This document shows, one piece after another, positions 45,794 to 55,323 of a DNA stretch of 64,000 bases. The DNA comes from Ectopseudomonas khazarica (GTDB taxonomy: Bacteria; Pseudomonadota; Gammaproteobacteria; Pseudomonadales; Pseudomonadaceae), in assembly GCF_004521985.1 (NCBI RefSeq), contig NZ_SBHZ01000003.1, positions 310,001-374,000 of the forward strand, written 5' to 3'. The notes beneath the pieces were generated by a model. It ran no database searches and was not told where the DNA came from. It saw nothing but the letters and a program-made list of their open reading frames with translations. Position 1 is the first letter of the stretch, and each line of letters begins with the position of its first letter. A program made the position numbers and the translations under genes.

Positions 45794-47146
45794 ATGACCG
45801 AACACGACCTGCTGGCCGAAGCCGACCGCCGCGCCCTCGCCTACCTGGACGGTACCCCCACGCGCCGGGTCTTCCCCGACGCCCCTGCCATCGCCGCCCT
45901 GGCCGCCTTCGACCAGCCACTGCCGGAGCAGGGTCACGCCGCCGAGCAGGTGCTGCGCCAGCTCGATGACATCGGCTCACCCGCGACGGTGGCAAGCAAC
46001 GGCGGGCGCTACTTCGGCTTCGTCATCGGCGCGACGCTGCCGGCGGCGGCCGCCGCCGAACGCCTGGTGCTGGCCTGGGACCAGTGCGCCTCGTCCTTCA
46101 ACAACTCGCCGGTGGTCGACCAGCTCGAACGGGTCGCCGGGCGCTGGGTATGCCAGGCCCTGGGACTGCCGGCGCAGAGCGCGGTCGGCTTCGGCACCAG
46201 CGCCACCGCCTGCACCCTGACCTGCATCGCCGCCGCTCGGCGCAAGCTGCTCGCCGAGCAGGGCTGGGATTTCGATGGTGATGGCCTGACCGGTGCGCCA
46301 GCGCTGCGCGTGGTGCTCTCGGAAACGGCGCACGTCACCGTGAAGAAGGCCCTGCGCGTGCTCGGCTTCGGCATGAATCAGCTGATCTACGCACCGGTCG
46401 ACGAACGCGGGCGCATCGACCCGGCGCGTCTGCCGCCGCTGGATGCACGCAGCCTGCTGATCCTGCAGGCCGGCGAGGTCAACAGCGGCGAGTTCGACCC
46501 GTTCGCCGAACTGATCCCCAGGGCCCGCGCCGCTGGCGCCTGGGTGCATGTCGACGGCGCCTTCGGGCTCTGGGCGCGGGCCTCGTCGTCGGCGCACCTG
46601 GCCGCCGGCATCGAGCAGGCCGACAGCTGGACCTGCGATGGGCACAAATGGCTCAACACCCCTTACGACAGTGCCATGGCCATCTGCCGGGACGCCAGCG
46701 CCCTGGCTGCGGCGATGAACAGCGACGCCGCCTACGCCATGGCCAGTGCCCACGCGCAGACCAACCTGACCCTGGAGTTCTCCCGCCGGGCGCGCGGCGT
46801 GGCGATCTGGGCGGCACTGGCCAACCTCGGCCGCGACGGCCTGCGGCGTATGATCGACCGACACATTCGCCAGGCCCGCCTGCTCGCCGACGCCCTCAGC
46901 GCCGGTGGCTACCAGGTGCTCAACCAGGTGCCGCTGAATCAGGTGCTGGTACGCGCCGACTCGGACGCACAGACAGACGCCATCCGCGAGGCGGTCCAGG
47001 GCAGTGGCGAGGCCTGGTTCGGCCCGACCCGCTGGCAGGGACGCCCGGCGTTCCGCCTGAGCGTCTCGTCCTGGCGTACCACTGACGAGGACATCCAGGC
47101 CCTGGCCGAACTGCTGCTGCGACTCAAGCGCCAGAGCGGCGCATAG
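45794..47146 (+). CDS. PLP-dependent group II decarboxylase / aminotransferase-like protein
   Basis: 450 aa, fold type I. The PLP lysine is in the motif [15 protein letters not shown]. An Asp that contacts the pyridine nitrogen is in [12 protein letters not shown]. Upstream blocks such as [23 protein letters not shown] are typical of the aromatic-amino-acid/glutamate decarboxylase superfamily. The substrate is not evident. Immediately upstream are a direct-repeat array and a hairpin that hides its ribosome site, so expression is probably conditional. Its GC content and codon use look like its neighbours. Confidence 0.85.
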   Translation: MTEHDLLAEADRRALAYLDGTPTRRVFPDAPAIAALAAFDQPLPEQGHAAEQVLRQLDDIGSPATVASNGGRYFGFVIGATLPAAAAAERLVLAWDQCASSFNNSPVVDQLERVAGRWVCQALGLPAQSAVGFGTSATACTLTCIAAARRKLLAEQGWDFDGDGLTGAPALRVVLSETAHVTVKKALRVLGFGMNQLIYAPVDERGRIDPARLPPLDARSLLILQAGEVNSGEFDPFAELIPRARAAGAWVHVDGAFGLWARASSSAHLAAGIEQADSWTCDGHKWLNTPYDSAMAICRDASALAAAMNSDAAYAMASAHAQTNLTLEFSRRARGVAIWAALANLGRDGLRRMIDRHIRQARLLADALSAGGYQVLNQVPLNQVLVRADSDAQTDAIREAVQGSGEAWFGPTRWQGRPAFRLSVSSWRTTDEDIQALAELLLRLKRQSGA

Positions 47147-47250
47147 CGCGCTGGACAGCCTGGCGGCCACAGGCGTATCGTCGCCGCCAGGTCACAGCAG
47201 TGACCAACGTCGCTCGGACGGTTCCGGGCGCTTACGTATCCGAGGAAATC

Positions 47251-48483
47251 ATGGCAGAGAACGCCAAGCGCCGCTTTGCGCGCATCGATCGTCTCCCCCC
47301 CTACGTCTTCAACATCACCGCCGAACTGAAGATGGCTGCACGCCGTCGCGGTGAAGACATCATCGACTTCTCCATGGGCAACCCCGACGGTGCGACTCCG
47401 CCGCACATCGTCGAGAAGCTCGTGCAGGTCGCCCAGCGCGAAGACACCCACGGATACTCCACCTCCCGCGGTATTCCACGCCTGCGCCGCGCCATCTCGC
47501 GCTGGTACAAGGACCGCTACGACGTGGAGATCGATCCGGAAAGCGAAGCCATCGTCACCATCGGCTCCAAGGAAGGCCTGGCGCACCTGATGCTGGCCAC
47601 CCTGGATCATGGCGACACCGTGCTGGTGCCCAACCCCAGCTACCCGATCCACATCTACGGCGCGGTGATCGCCGGCGCCCAGGTGCGTTCGGTACCGCTG
47701 GTGCCGGGCGTGGACTTCTTCGCGGAGCTGGAACGCGCCATCCGCGAGTCGATTCCCAAGCCGAAGATGATGATCCTGGGCTTCCCCTCCAACCCCACCG
47801 CGCAGTGCGTGGAGCTGGACTTCTTCGAGCGCGTGGTCGCCCTGGCCAAGCAGTACGACGTACTGGTGGTGCATGACCTGGCCTATGCCGACATCGTCTA
47901 TGACGGCTGGAAGGCCCCGTCGATCATGCAGGTGCCAGGCGCCAAGGACATCGCGGTGGAGTTCTTCACCCTGTCCAAGAGCTACAACATGGCCGGCTGG
48001 CGCATCGGTTTCATGGTCGGCAACCCCGAGCTGGTCAACGCCCTGGCGCGAATCAAGAGCTACCACGACTACGGCACCTTCACGCCCCTGCAGGTGGCCG
48101 CCATCGCCGCCCTGGAAGGCGACCAGCAATGCGTGCGCGATATCGCCGAGCAGTACCGCCAGCGTCGCAACCTGCTGGTCAAGGGGCTGCACGAGATCGG
48201 CTGGATGGTAGAGAAGCCCAAGGCCTCGATGTACGTCTGGGCCAAGATTCCCGAGGCCTACGCGCATCTGGGCTCGCTGGAGTTCGCCAAGAAGCTGCTG
48301 GCCGAAGCCAAGGTCTGCGTGTCGCCCGGTCTGGGCTTCGGTGACTACGGCGACGACCACGTCCGCTTCGCCCTGATCGAGAACCAGGACCGTACGCGCC
48401 AGGCGCTGCGCGGGATCAAGGCGATGTTCAGGGCCGACGGCCTGCTGCCGGGCAAGCCCGCCAGAGCCGAGCAGGAACAGTGA
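47251..48483 (+). CDS. alaC: Alanine-type aminotransferase AlaC (class I/II)
   Basis: The ATG at 47251 with GAGGA upstream gives 410 aa. The PLP lysine is in the motif [17 protein letters not shown], and [11 protein letters not shown] and the C-terminal [19 protein letters not shown] are shared with AlaC/YfdZ enzymes, which make alanine from pyruvate with glutamate as donor. Upstream (47159-47191) the 3' region of the previous gene contains the stem CCTGGCGGC/GCCGCCAGG. A clear terminator follows. Confidence 0.88.
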   Translation: MAENAKRRFARIDRLPPYVFNITAELKMAARRRGEDIIDFSMGNPDGATPPHIVEKLVQVAQREDTHGYSTSRGIPRLRRAISRWYKDRYDVEIDPESEAIVTIGSKEGLAHLMLATLDHGDTVLVPNPSYPIHIYGAVIAGAQVRSVPLVPGVDFFAELERAIRESIPKPKMMILGFPSNPTAQCVELDFFERVVALAKQYDVLVVHDLAYADIVYDGWKAPSIMQVPGAKDIAVEFFTLSKSYNMAGWRIGFMVGNPELVNALARIKSYHDYGTFTPLQVAAIAALEGDQQCVRDIAEQYRQRRNLLVKGLHEIGWMVEKPKASMYVWAKIPEAYAHLGSLEFAKKLLAEAKVCVSPGLGFGDYGDDHVRFALIENQDRTRQALRGIKAMFRADGLLPGKPARAEQEQ

Positions 48484-48486
48484 CAG

Positions 48487-48510
48487 AGGGCGCCACAAGG
48501 CGCCCTTTCT
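48487..48510 (+). terminator. Terminator of alaC
   Basis: AGGGCGCC (48487-48494), loop ACAA, GGCGCCCT (48499-48506), then TTCT. Confidence 0.8.
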
Positions 48511-48643
48511 CCATCAGCGGCAAAGCTGACAAGATCTGCGACAATTCATGATGTTTGCCAACCTCAGCTGGTAGTTCCGGGGAATTGCCCGGCAGAGTGA
48601 ACGCCCGTACACTGCGCGCCCCTTCCCTGACGGTCGTACCTCG

Positions 48644-49366
48644 ATGCTCTTCGTTCTGCGCATGCTGCTGATGGGCGTGCATTTCATCTTCGCCGGGCTG
48701 CTCGGCCTGCTGCTCGGCCTGTGCCGCCCCTTCAACCCGGACAACAGCCGCCTCTGCGCACGCCTCTACTCGCTGCCCGCGCTGTGCCTGCTGCGCCTCA
48801 AGCTCAAGGCCGACGTCCGCCCGCTGCTGGAACACCAGCGTTCATGCGTGATCATCGCCAACCATCAGTCCAACTTCGACCTGTACGTGCTGGGCCGCGT
48901 GGTGCCCAGGCGCACGGTGAGCATCGGCAAGAAGAGCCTCAAATGGGTGCCGTTCTTCGGCCAGCTGTACTGGCTGGCGGGCAACGTGCTGATCGACCGC
49001 AGCAACGCCCTGGCTGCCAAGCGCGCCATGCTGACCACCACCGCAACCCTGCGTGATCACGACACCTCGATCTGGGTGTTCCCGGAGGGCACGCGCAATC
49101 TCGGCCGTGGCCTGCTGCCATTCAAGAAAGGCGCCTTCCAGATGGCGATCAACGCCGGTGTCCCGATCATTCCGGTGTGCGTGAGCAACTATGCCAGGTC
49201 CATGCGTCTCAACCGCTGGAACAGCGGCCGCATCCTGATCCGCTCGCTGCCGGCCATCCCCACTGCCGGCCTGAGCCTGGACGACATGCCGGCGCTGATG
49301 GAGCGCTGCCAGCAGGCCATGCGCGAGTGCATCAACAGCATGGACGCGGAACTGGCCAGCGCCTGA
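48644..49366 (+). CDS. plsC: 1-acyl-sn-glycerol-3-phosphate acyltransferase (PlsC family)
   Basis: 240 aa. The acyltransferase motif H-x4-D is in ANHQSNFDLY and motif III is FPEGTRNLGRG; a further conserved block is KKSLKWVPFFGQLYWL. An N-terminal hydrophobic stretch (MLFVLRMLLMGVHFIFAGLLGLLLGL) anchors it in the inner membrane. It makes phosphatidic acid from lysophosphatidic acid. Pseudomonads carry several paralogues, so this may not be the main one. Confidence 0.9.
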   Translation: MLFVLRMLLMGVHFIFAGLLGLLLGLCRPFNPDNSRLCARLYSLPALCLLRLKLKADVRPLLEHQRSCVIIANHQSNFDLYVLGRVVPRRTVSIGKKSLKWVPFFGQLYWLAGNVLIDRSNALAAKRAMLTTTATLRDHDTSIWVFPEGTRNLGRGLLPFKKGAFQMAINAGVPIIPVCVSNYARSMRLNRWNSGRILIRSLPAIPTAGLSLDDMPALMERCQQAMRECINSMDAELASA

Positions 49367-49420
49367 CTGGCAGGCGGGTTGTCGGTGCGCACCGACAACC
49401 CGCGGCAACCATCAAAACGA

Positions 49421-49431
49421 TCGATAGTTAC
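49421..49431 (+). promoter_or_regulatory. TCGATAGTTAC motif upstream of the first small-ORF pair
   Basis: TCGATAGTTAC lies 90 nt upstream of the 49511 start and recurs exactly at 50921-50931, 101 nt upstream of the 51022 start. Both copies are followed within 25 nt by a CACA-YCATT-like sequence. Confidence 0.5.
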
Positions 49432-49510
49432 TCTGCTGCACATCCATTATTCAATCGAAATGCCTTGAGCGATTCTGTGCCCACGCCTACCCAAGACCTG
49501 GAGCACGGAC

Positions 49511-49705
49511 ATGTCACGCCTCGCACAAGCGGCCCGCAACGGCGCCCTCGCAGCCATCGGCCTGTATCTGATCAGCACCTCCACGGTGCTGGTGCTGAGC
49601 TATGCCAGCCTGAAGCCAAGCACGCCGACCTTCGAACAGTCGGCGCCGCTGCAGACGCTGATCAGCCAGCTGCCGGCGCTGTTGCGCGCCCTCTCGCCAA
49701 GCTGA
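49511..49705 (+). CDS. Small membrane protein, unknown function
   Basis: 64 aa, preceded by a purine-rich GGAGCACGG ribosome site. One hydrophobic segment (ALAAIGLYLISTSTVLVLSYASL, about 12-34) is followed by a polar Ser/Pro tail. I do not recognise a family. It is 9 nt upstream of another small ORF and probably co-transcribed with it. The shared upstream motif supports a real transcription unit. Confidence 0.6.
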   Translation: MSRLAQAARNGALAAIGLYLISTSTVLVLSYASLKPSTPTFEQSAPLQTLISQLPALLRALSPS

Positions 49706-49714
49706 GGTGCGGCC

Positions 49715-49957
49715 ATGCTCAGAACCCAACGGAGCCGCCTGCTGATGCTTGCCGGCATGGCCCTGCTGACCACCCTGCTGGCCCTGGTCGGCATCGGCAA
49801 GGGCTCGGCTGGCGCGGTGGCACGCAACATCGAGTGCAGCCACAAGCTCGCCCATCACCTCGACCTGGCCGAGAGCCTCAAGCGGCAGCGCAGCAGCCCG
49901 CCACCCAGCCGCGACGAGCGCTTCTCGCCCTACTTCCTGCCCGTCAGGCAGGCATGA
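49715..49957 (+). CDS. Small membrane or secreted protein, unknown function
   Basis: 80 aa with a basic start (MLRTQRSRLLM) and a hydrophobic segment (LAGMALLTTLLALVGIGKG) that could be a signal anchor. It is followed by a charged, Ser/Pro-rich tail (SLKRQRSSPPPSRDERF). No family recognised. It ends 1 nt before a terminator shared with the convergent amidotransferase gene. Confidence 0.6.
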   Translation: MLRTQRSRLLMLAGMALLTTLLALVGIGKGSAGAVARNIECSHKLAHHLDLAESLKRQRSSPPPSRDERFSPYFLPVRQA

Positions 49958-49958
49958 A

Positions 49959-49980
49959 AAAGCCCGGAAATCCGGGCTTT
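49959..49980. terminator. Bidirectional terminator between the small ORFs and the amidotransferase gene
   Basis: AAAGCCCGG (49959-49967), loop AAAT, CCGGGCTTT (49972-49980). Confidence 0.85.
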
Positions 49981-49997
49981 CTGACTGCGAATCAGGC

Positions 49998-50723
49998 TCA
50001 GACCTTGGCTTTCTTGCCCTGGGCGACGAAACGCATCATCCACTCGCCCACCACACTGCCCTGCTGGGCGTGCTTGAGGCTGTCCACCCCTTGCTGATAG
50101 ACCTGCTCGCCAAGGTGCTGCTGACGCAGCTCGAGCAGCGCCCGCGAGTAATCGTGGATGAACTCGGGGTGGCCCTGGAAGCACAGCACCTGATCCTCGA
50201 TGTGGTACGCACCGATCGGGCAGAAGTCGCTGGACGCCAGCAGCGTGGCCTTCTCCGGCAGGCGAGTGACCTGGTCCTGGTGGCTGATCAGCAGTTGCAG
50301 CTCGTCCAGCGCCGGGCTCATCCACTCCGGGTTGCCCTGCAGGCGATAGCTGTGCACGCCAACGCCCCAGCCCTGCTCGGCACGCTCGGCCTTGCCGCCC
50401 AGCAACAGCGCCAGCAGCTGGTGACCGAAGCAGATGCCCAGCAGCTTGTCGCCACGCTGGTAGCGCTCGAGCAGGTACTGCTTGAGGGTCTGGATCCATG
50501 GCTCGCTGCCGAACGAATCCGCCTTGCTGCCGGTCACCAGGTAGGCGTCGAACTGCTCGCTGTCGGGCGGGTAATGCCCCTCCACCACGTTGTAGACACT
50601 GAACTCCGCCGCAACCGGTTGCTGAGCGAAAAGCTGCTCGAACATACGGCCATAGCCCTGATACTGGTCGACCAGTTCGGGACGGAGGATGTCAGTTTCC
50701 AGGATGCAGATACGCAGTGACAT
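49998..50723 (-). CDS. Class I glutamine amidotransferase-like protein
   Basis: The ATG at 50723 with AGGA upstream gives 241 aa. The nucleophile elbow GICFGHQLLALLLGG carries the catalytic Cys, and the downstream His-x-Glu is in CFQGHPEFIHDYSRALL. It is a stand-alone GATase of the kind annotated as GMP synthase-like or gamma-glutamyl-gamma-aminobutyrate hydrolase-like; the synthetase domain of GuaA is absent. The acceptor substrate is unknown. Confidence 0.85.
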   Translation of the reverse strand: MSLRICILETDILRPELVDQYQGYGRMFEQLFAQQPVAAEFSVYNVVEGHYPPDSEQFDAYLVTGSKADSFGSEPWIQTLKQYLLERYQRGDKLLGICFGHQLLALLLGGKAERAEQGWGVGVHSYRLQGNPEWMSPALDELQLLISHQDQVTRLPEKATLLASSDFCPIGAYHIEDQVLCFQGHPEFIHDYSRALLELRQQHLGEQVYQQGVDSLKHAQQGSVVGEWMMRFVAQGKKAKV

Positions 50724-50860
50724 GAGGTTTCCTGTGTGAGCACGAAGGTAGGACGATTTGTGCGTTTTTCTTAACACATGCCCCCACACAAAGAAATAGC
50801 CAAGCCTGATTTACACGCATATTCGGCGTTCCGGAGCCCTGTGCAAGGCTGCGAACATTC

Positions 50861-50876
50861 GTCAATTAAAATTGAC
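50861..50876. promoter_or_regulatory. Perfect inverted repeat GTCAATT-AA-AATTGAC
   Basis: Two 7-bp arms around AA, in the 298-bp gap between the divergent amidotransferase gene and the small ORFs. It is AT-rich in a GC-rich context, so operator-like. No candidate regulator is adjacent. Apart from this repeat and the motif at 50921 I see nothing else in the gap. Confidence 0.5.
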
Positions 50877-50920
50877 ATCGCCCTGACGCAATGGCGCTGC
50901 ACGAGGCGCTATCAGCCGCT

Positions 50921-50931
50921 TCGATAGTTAC
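50921..50931 (+). promoter_or_regulatory. TCGATAGTTAC motif upstream of the second small-ORF pair
   Basis: An exact copy of the motif at 49421-49431, again about 100 nt before a pair of small ORFs. Here it is the right half of CTATC-N9-GATAG (50909-50927), a spacing seen in LysR-type sites. Confidence 0.5.
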
Positions 50932-51021
50932 CATGCACACCATTCACTTCTGTGATGGCGAGCCTGCGGTGAATATCACTTCACCGGGCAGTCGCCCTCA
51001 TCACACAGAAGGAAATCGATC

Positions 51022-51135
51022 ATGAGCATTTATGCCGCGCTCGCCAGCTTCGCCGCTGCTTCCGCCTTCCAGACCTCCGCCCCGGCTCGCCCTGCCCCTG
51101 CGGCACCGGCAAACCGCGACGTCCGTTCCAGCTGA
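51022..51135 (+). CDS. Very small protein (37 aa), unknown function
   Basis: The ATG at 51022 is preceded by AGAAGGA, a good ribosome site. The product MSIYAALASFAAASAFQTS... is Ala-rich and ends in a Pro/Ala-rich polar tail. An amphipathic or membrane-associated N-terminus is possible. It is 21 nt upstream of the next small ORF. The evidence for expression is the ribosome site and the shared upstream motif only. Confidence 0.5.
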   Translation: MSIYAALASFAAASAFQTSAPARPAPAAPANRDVRSS

Positions 51136-51156
51136 CGACCCGTAAGGAGAGCCGCC

Positions 51157-51357
51157 ATGCACAGCCAACTCAGCCTGGACGCCTATGGCGTCACCTACGT
51201 TCACCTGCAAGACGACGGCCTGCAGTTCGAGAGCGAAGCCGCCCTGCAGCTCGATGACGGCAGCATGCTGACCCTGCGCATGCCGACCCGCTACAGCGAG
51301 ATGCTGGCCATTCACGAAGCGGTGTGCATTCAGCAGGGCTGGTGCCAGGCGGCCTGA
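51157..51357 (+). CDS. Small protein (66 aa), unknown function
   Basis: A strong ribosome site (AAGGAGA) precedes the ATG. The 66-aa sequence is soluble and acidic, with alternating strands (SLDAYGVTYVHLQDDGLQFESEAALQLDDGSMLTL), suggesting a compact beta fold. No family recognised. It is followed by a terminator shared with the convergent fadB-like gene. Confidence 0.65.
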   Translation: MHSQLSLDAYGVTYVHLQDDGLQFESEAALQLDDGSMLTLRMPTRYSEMLAIHEAVCIQQGWCQAA

Positions 51358-51372
51358 CGGACGCTCCCCAAA

Positions 51373-51403
51373 AAAGAAACGGCCCATCGGGCCGTCTCTT
51401 TGC
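51373..51403. terminator. Bidirectional terminator
   Basis: ACGGCCC/GGGCCGT stem around ATC, flanked by AAAAGAA and TCTCTTT, between the small ORF and the convergent fadB-like gene. Confidence 0.8.
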
Positions 51404-51415
51404 ACACCAGTCGCC

Positions 51416-53560
51416 TCAGAAGCACTCGCCCTTGGCCGCCTTCTCCAGCAGCAGCGCCGGCGGCAGGAAGCGCTCGCCATATTGCTCGGCCAGGTACTGC
51501 GCGCGGGCGACGAAGTCCTTCACCCCGTACTGATTGATGTACTGCAGCGCACCGCCCGTCCAGGCGGCGAAGCCAATGCCGAAGATCGAGCCGACGTTGG
51601 CATCGGCCACCGACTGCAGCACGCCCTCCTCGACGCAACGTACCGTTTCGATGGCCTGGATGAACAGGATCCGGTCGCGGACATCCTGCTGCGGAATCTG
51701 CGCATCGGCCTTTTCGAAACGCGCCTTGAGCTCGGGCCACAGGTGCTTCTTGCCAGCGGCCGGGTAGTCGTAGAAGCCCATGCCCGCCGCCTTGCCTGGA
51801 CGCTTGTACTCGCCCAGCATCATGTCGATGACCGCGAAAGCCGGGTGCTCGGGGATGGATTTGCCCTCTGCCGCCAGGTCCTTGATGGTCTGCTGGCGGA
51901 TGTGATTCATCAGGCTCATCGACACTTCATCGCTGATCGCCAGCGGGCCGACCGGCATGCCGGCGTTGCGTGCCTCGTTCTCGATCATCGCTGCGCTGAC
52001 GCCTTCGCCAAGCATGGCCAGGCCTTCGTTGGTGAAGGTGCCGAACACCCGCGAGGTGAAGAAGCCACGGCTGTCGTTGACCACGATGGGGGTCTTCTTG
52101 ATCTGCATGACGTAGTCGAAACCACGCGCCAGCGTCTCATCGGAGGTCTTCTCGCCGCGGATGATTTCCACCAGCGGCATCTTGTCCACCGGACTGAAGA
52201 AATGCAGGCCGATGAAGTTCTCCGGCCTGGCCACGGCAGTCGCCAGGCCGGTGATCGGCAGCGTCGAGGTATTGGAGGCGATCACCGCATCGCCCAGCGC
52301 GGCGGCTTCTGCGGCGGCGGTGACCTTGCCCTTGAGCGCACGATCCTCGAATACCGCTTCGATGATCAGGTCGCAGCCGTCGAAGTCCGCCTCGCTGTCG
52401 CTCGCCTTGATCAGCCCGAGGAACGCGTCGCGCTGCTCGGCGCTCATGTGCCCCCTGCCGACCTTCTTGTCCAGCAGCCTGGCCGAGTAGCCCTTGCCCT
52501 TCTCCGCCGCTTCGACGGACACGTCCTTGAGCACCACCTCGATACCCGCCGCTGCCGATACGTAGGCGATACCCGCACCCATCATGCCCGCGCCGAGCAC
52601 GCCGACCTTCTTCGTCCGGGTCTTCGGGTAACCCTGCGGGCGCGAACCGCCGGCATTGATCTCATTGAGCTGAAACCAGAAGGTGCCGATCATGTTCTTC
52701 GCCACCTGGCCGCAGGTCAGCTCGGTGAAGTAGCGCGCCTCGATGATCTGCGCGGTGTCGAAGTCGACCTGCGCGCCCTCGACCGCCGCGCACATGATTT
52801 TCTCCGGCGCGGGGAAGCAGCCCCGGGTCTTGTCGCGCAACACGCTCGGGGCAATGGCCAGCATCTGCGCCACGTTCGGTGAACTCGGCGTCCCCCCCGG
52901 AATCTTGTAGCCCTGCACGTCCCAGGGCTGCCGCGCGGTCGGGTTGGCGACGATCCAGGCACGCGCCTTGGCCAGCATCTCCTCGCGGTCGCCGGCCAGC
53001 TCATGGATCAGCCCGGCCTTGAGCGCTGCCTCCGGGCGCACCTTCTTGCCTTCGGCCAGGTACGGCAGCGCCTTTTCCAGGCCGAGGATGCGCACCATGC
53101 GCACCACGCCGCCGCCACCGGGCAGCAGCCCCAGGGTGACCTCCGGCAGGCCGAGCTGCACATGGGGCTCGTTCAGGGCGATGCGCTGGTGGCAGGCCAG
53201 GGCGATCTCCCAGCCGCCACCCAGCGCGGCGCCGTTGATGGCCGCGACCACCGGCTTGCCGAGGGTCTCGAGACGGCGCAGCTGGCCCTTGATCTTGAGG
53301 ATCATCTCGTAGAAACCCTGGGCGTCGGCCGGGGTGACCTGGATCAGTTCGTTGAGGTCGCCGCCGGCGAAGAAGGTCTTCTTCGCCGAGGTGACGATGA
53401 TCCCCGCGATGGTGTCCTTTTCCGCCTCCAGGCGGTCGACGATCTCGGCCATGGCCTCGCGGTACACCGCGTTCATGGTGTTGGCACTCTGGCCGGGCAT
53501 GTCCATGGTCAGGACGACGATAGCGTCCTGGCCTTTTTCGTAGCGGATGGCGTCAGTCAT
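51416..53560 (-). CDS. Bifunctional enoyl-CoA hydratase / 3-hydroxyacyl-CoA dehydrogenase (FadB/FadJ-like)
   Basis: The ATG at 53560 (MTDAIRYEKGQ) gives 714 aa. The N-terminal crotonase domain (about 1-190) shows the oxyanion-hole block INGAALGGGWEIALACH and PEVTLGLLPGGGGVVRMVR. The NAD-binding dehydrogenase domain starts at KKVGVLGAGMMGAGIAYVSA (about 320) and includes ASNTSTLPI and HFFSPVDKMPLVEII. It performs two steps of fatty-acid beta-oxidation. Together with the thiolase gene upstream it forms a two-gene unit like P. aeruginosa PA1736-PA1737, distinct from the main fadBA operon. Confidence 0.92.
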   Translation of the reverse strand: MTDAIRYEKGQDAIVVLTMDMPGQSANTMNAVYREAMAEIVDRLEAEKDTIAGIIVTSAKKTFFAGGDLNELIQVTPADAQGFYEMILKIKGQLRRLETLGKPVVAAINGAALGGGWEIALACHQRIALNEPHVQLGLPEVTLGLLPGGGGVVRMVRILGLEKALPYLAEGKKVRPEAALKAGLIHELAGDREEMLAKARAWIVANPTARQPWDVQGYKIPGGTPSSPNVAQMLAIAPSVLRDKTRGCFPAPEKIMCAAVEGAQVDFDTAQIIEARYFTELTCGQVAKNMIGTFWFQLNEINAGGSRPQGYPKTRTKKVGVLGAGMMGAGIAYVSAAAGIEVVLKDVSVEAAEKGKGYSARLLDKKVGRGHMSAEQRDAFLGLIKASDSEADFDGCDLIIEAVFEDRALKGKVTAAAEAAALGDAVIASNTSTLPITGLATAVARPENFIGLHFFSPVDKMPLVEIIRGEKTSDETLARGFDYVMQIKKTPIVVNDSRGFFTSRVFGTFTNEGLAMLGEGVSAAMIENEARNAGMPVGPLAISDEVSMSLMNHIRQQTIKDLAAEGKSIPEHPAFAVIDMMLGEYKRPGKAAGMGFYDYPAAGKKHLWPELKARFEKADAQIPQQDVRDRILFIQAIETVRCVEEGVLQSVADANVGSIFGIGFAAWTGGALQYINQYGVKDFVARAQYLAEQYGERFLPPALLLEKAAKGECF

Positions 53561-53680
53561 TTTTTCACGTCCCAAATATTCGGGGAGTGCTTCAGGGGCG
53601 TCACGCGCGCAGCTCAGGCAAGGCGGAAATCATTGGACTTCCAGCGCCGCGTGGCCGAGCGCAGTCGCCCGTGACAGCTC

Positions 53681-54886
53681 CTAGATACGTTCGATGATGG
53701 TGGCGATACCCATGCCACCGCCCACGCAAAGGGTGGCCAGGCCATAGCGCAGCTGGCGCTTCTCCAGTTCGTCGAGCAGCGTGCCGAGGATCGCGCAGCC
53801 AGTGGCGCCCAGCGGGTGGCCCATGGCGATCGCGCCGCCATTGACGTTGACCTTGTCCTCGCTCACGCCCATGTCCTTCATGAACTTCATCACCACCGAG
53901 GCGAATGCCTCGTTGACCTCGAACAGATCGATGTCATCCACCGCCAGCCCCGCCTTGGCCAGCGCCTTGCGCGTGGCGGGCGCCGGACCGGTGAGCATGA
54001 TGGTCGGATCGGTACTGGTCACCGCCGTGGCGACGATGCGCGCACGTGGTTTCAGGCCCAGTTCGCTGCCCTTGGCCGCGGAGCCGATCAGCATCAGCGC
54101 GGCGCCGTCGACGATGCCGGAGCTGTTGCCCGGCGTGTGCACATGCTCGATACGCTCGACATGACTGTAGACGCGCAAGGCGGTGGCATCGAAGCCCATC
54201 TGCCCCATCATCTCGAAGCTGGGCTTGAGCTTGTTCAGCCCCTCCAGCGTCGAGTCGCCCCGGATGAATTCGTCATGTTCGAGCAGCAGGATGCCGTTCT
54301 GGTCGCGGACCGGCACCAGGGACCTGGCGAATGCGCCATTGCCGCTGGCGCGTGCGGCCTTCTGCTGCGAACGCAGGGCGAAGGCATCGACGTCCGCGCG
54401 GGTGAACCCTTCCAGCGTCGCGATCAGGTCGGCGCCGATGCCCTGCGGCACGAAATTGGAGTGAATGTTGGTTTCCGGGTCCATCACCCAGGCGCCGCCG
54501 TCGGAGCCCATGGGCACGCGTGACATCGACTCGACGCCACCGACCACCACCAGGTCCTCGAAGCCGGAGCGCACCTTCATCGCCCCCATGTTCACCGCCT
54601 CCAGCCCCGAGGCACAGAAGCGATTGAGCTGCACGCCCGCCACGCATACGTCCCAGTCGGCCACCATCGCGGCGGTCTTGGCGATGTCGGCGCCCTGGTC
54701 GCCTACCGGCGTCACGCAGCCCAGCACGATGTCGTCCACCTGGCTGGTATCCAGATCGTTACGGGCTTGCAGGGCAGTCAGCAGGCCGGCGACCAGCTGG
54801 ACGGGCTTGACGCTGTACAGCGCGCCGTCCTTCTTGCCCTTGCCACGCGGCGTGCGTACCGCGTCGAAAATATAAGCTTCGGTCAT
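53681..54886 (-). CDS. Acetyl-CoA acyltransferase (thiolase, FadA-like)
   Basis: 401 aa. The acyl-accepting Cys is in [15 protein letters not shown], the His in [14 protein letters not shown], and the second Cys in LCVGGGMG: a complete thiolase active site. It cleaves 3-ketoacyl-CoA and partners with the FadB-like product encoded 120 nt downstream. The start [21 protein letters not shown] is typical. A palindromic operator candidate lies 134 nt upstream (55020-55041). Confidence 0.92.
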   Translation of the reverse strand: MTEAYIFDAVRTPRGKGKKDGALYSVKPVQLVAGLLTALQARNDLDTSQVDDIVLGCVTPVGDQGADIAKTAAMVADWDVCVAGVQLNRFCASGLEAVNMGAMKVRSGFEDLVVVGGVESMSRVPMGSDGGAWVMDPETNIHSNFVPQGIGADLIATLEGFTRADVDAFALRSQQKAARASGNGAFARSLVPVRDQNGILLLEHDEFIRGDSTLEGLNKLKPSFEMMGQMGFDATALRVYSHVERIEHVHTPGNSSGIVDGAALMLIGSAAKGSELGLKPRARIVATAVTSTDPTIMLTGPAPATRKALAKAGLAVDDIDLFEVNEAFASVVMKFMKDMGVSEDKVNVNGGAIAMGHPLGATGCAILGTLLDELEKRQLRYGLATLCVGGGMGIATIIERI

Positions 54887-55323
54887 GGCATCCTCGGAAG
54901 GTCATGCGGCGCTGGCGATCACGGCGCCGCGCCGGTTCTTGTTTGAGCGTCCCTACCTTAGCGCCACGAGGCCAGCGCTCAATGACCGAAGCGCTCAGCG
55001 CCATTGACCACTGAGCTCAGACGAACGGTCGTTTGTTCGTCAACGGGCACATGGGCCCGAGCAACCTGTCTGCCACAAGGCATGCGGCCTGCGCGCCTGG
55101 CGCGCGTCATAGCGCGTGTTTCCTAGCAGCCAGCCATTAGCAACCAAGTCATCTAAGAAAGCGCAGACGGCAGCCCTAGAGTTAGTCATGCACCTTGACG
55201 AAAACCGGTGCAGGGAACCGTCGCTGGGTCATGCCGGGGCGGTCGATGGAACTACGCCCAGGCAGCAGCTCGCCAGGCAGACCGGCAGGCGTCCGACACG
55301 ACGCCCATAACAACAAGAGGCAT
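54887..55323. other. Intergenic region upstream of the thiolase gene (437 bp)
   Basis: It contains the palindrome at 55020-55041 and, farther right, TGCACC-N12-GGTGCA (55190-55213). No convincing ORF on either strand. It is the divergent control region for the fad-like genes and the small membrane protein. Confidence 0.6.
55020..55041. promoter_or_regulatory. Palindromic operator candidate for the fad-like genes
   Basis: GACGAAC-GGTCGTTT-GTTCGTC: 7-bp perfect outer arms, with a second nested palindrome AACG-GT-CGTT inside. Read on the minus strand it overlaps a TTGACG sequence. This layout is typical of TetR-type operators, and beta-oxidation genes are often controlled by TetR regulators. 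No such regulator gene is in the window. Confidence 0.6.

Noticed and set aside
49177..50097. A 306-codon ORF running through plsC, the small ORFs and the terminator
   Set aside because: It crosses a terminator and several real genes in another frame and has no recognisable domain.
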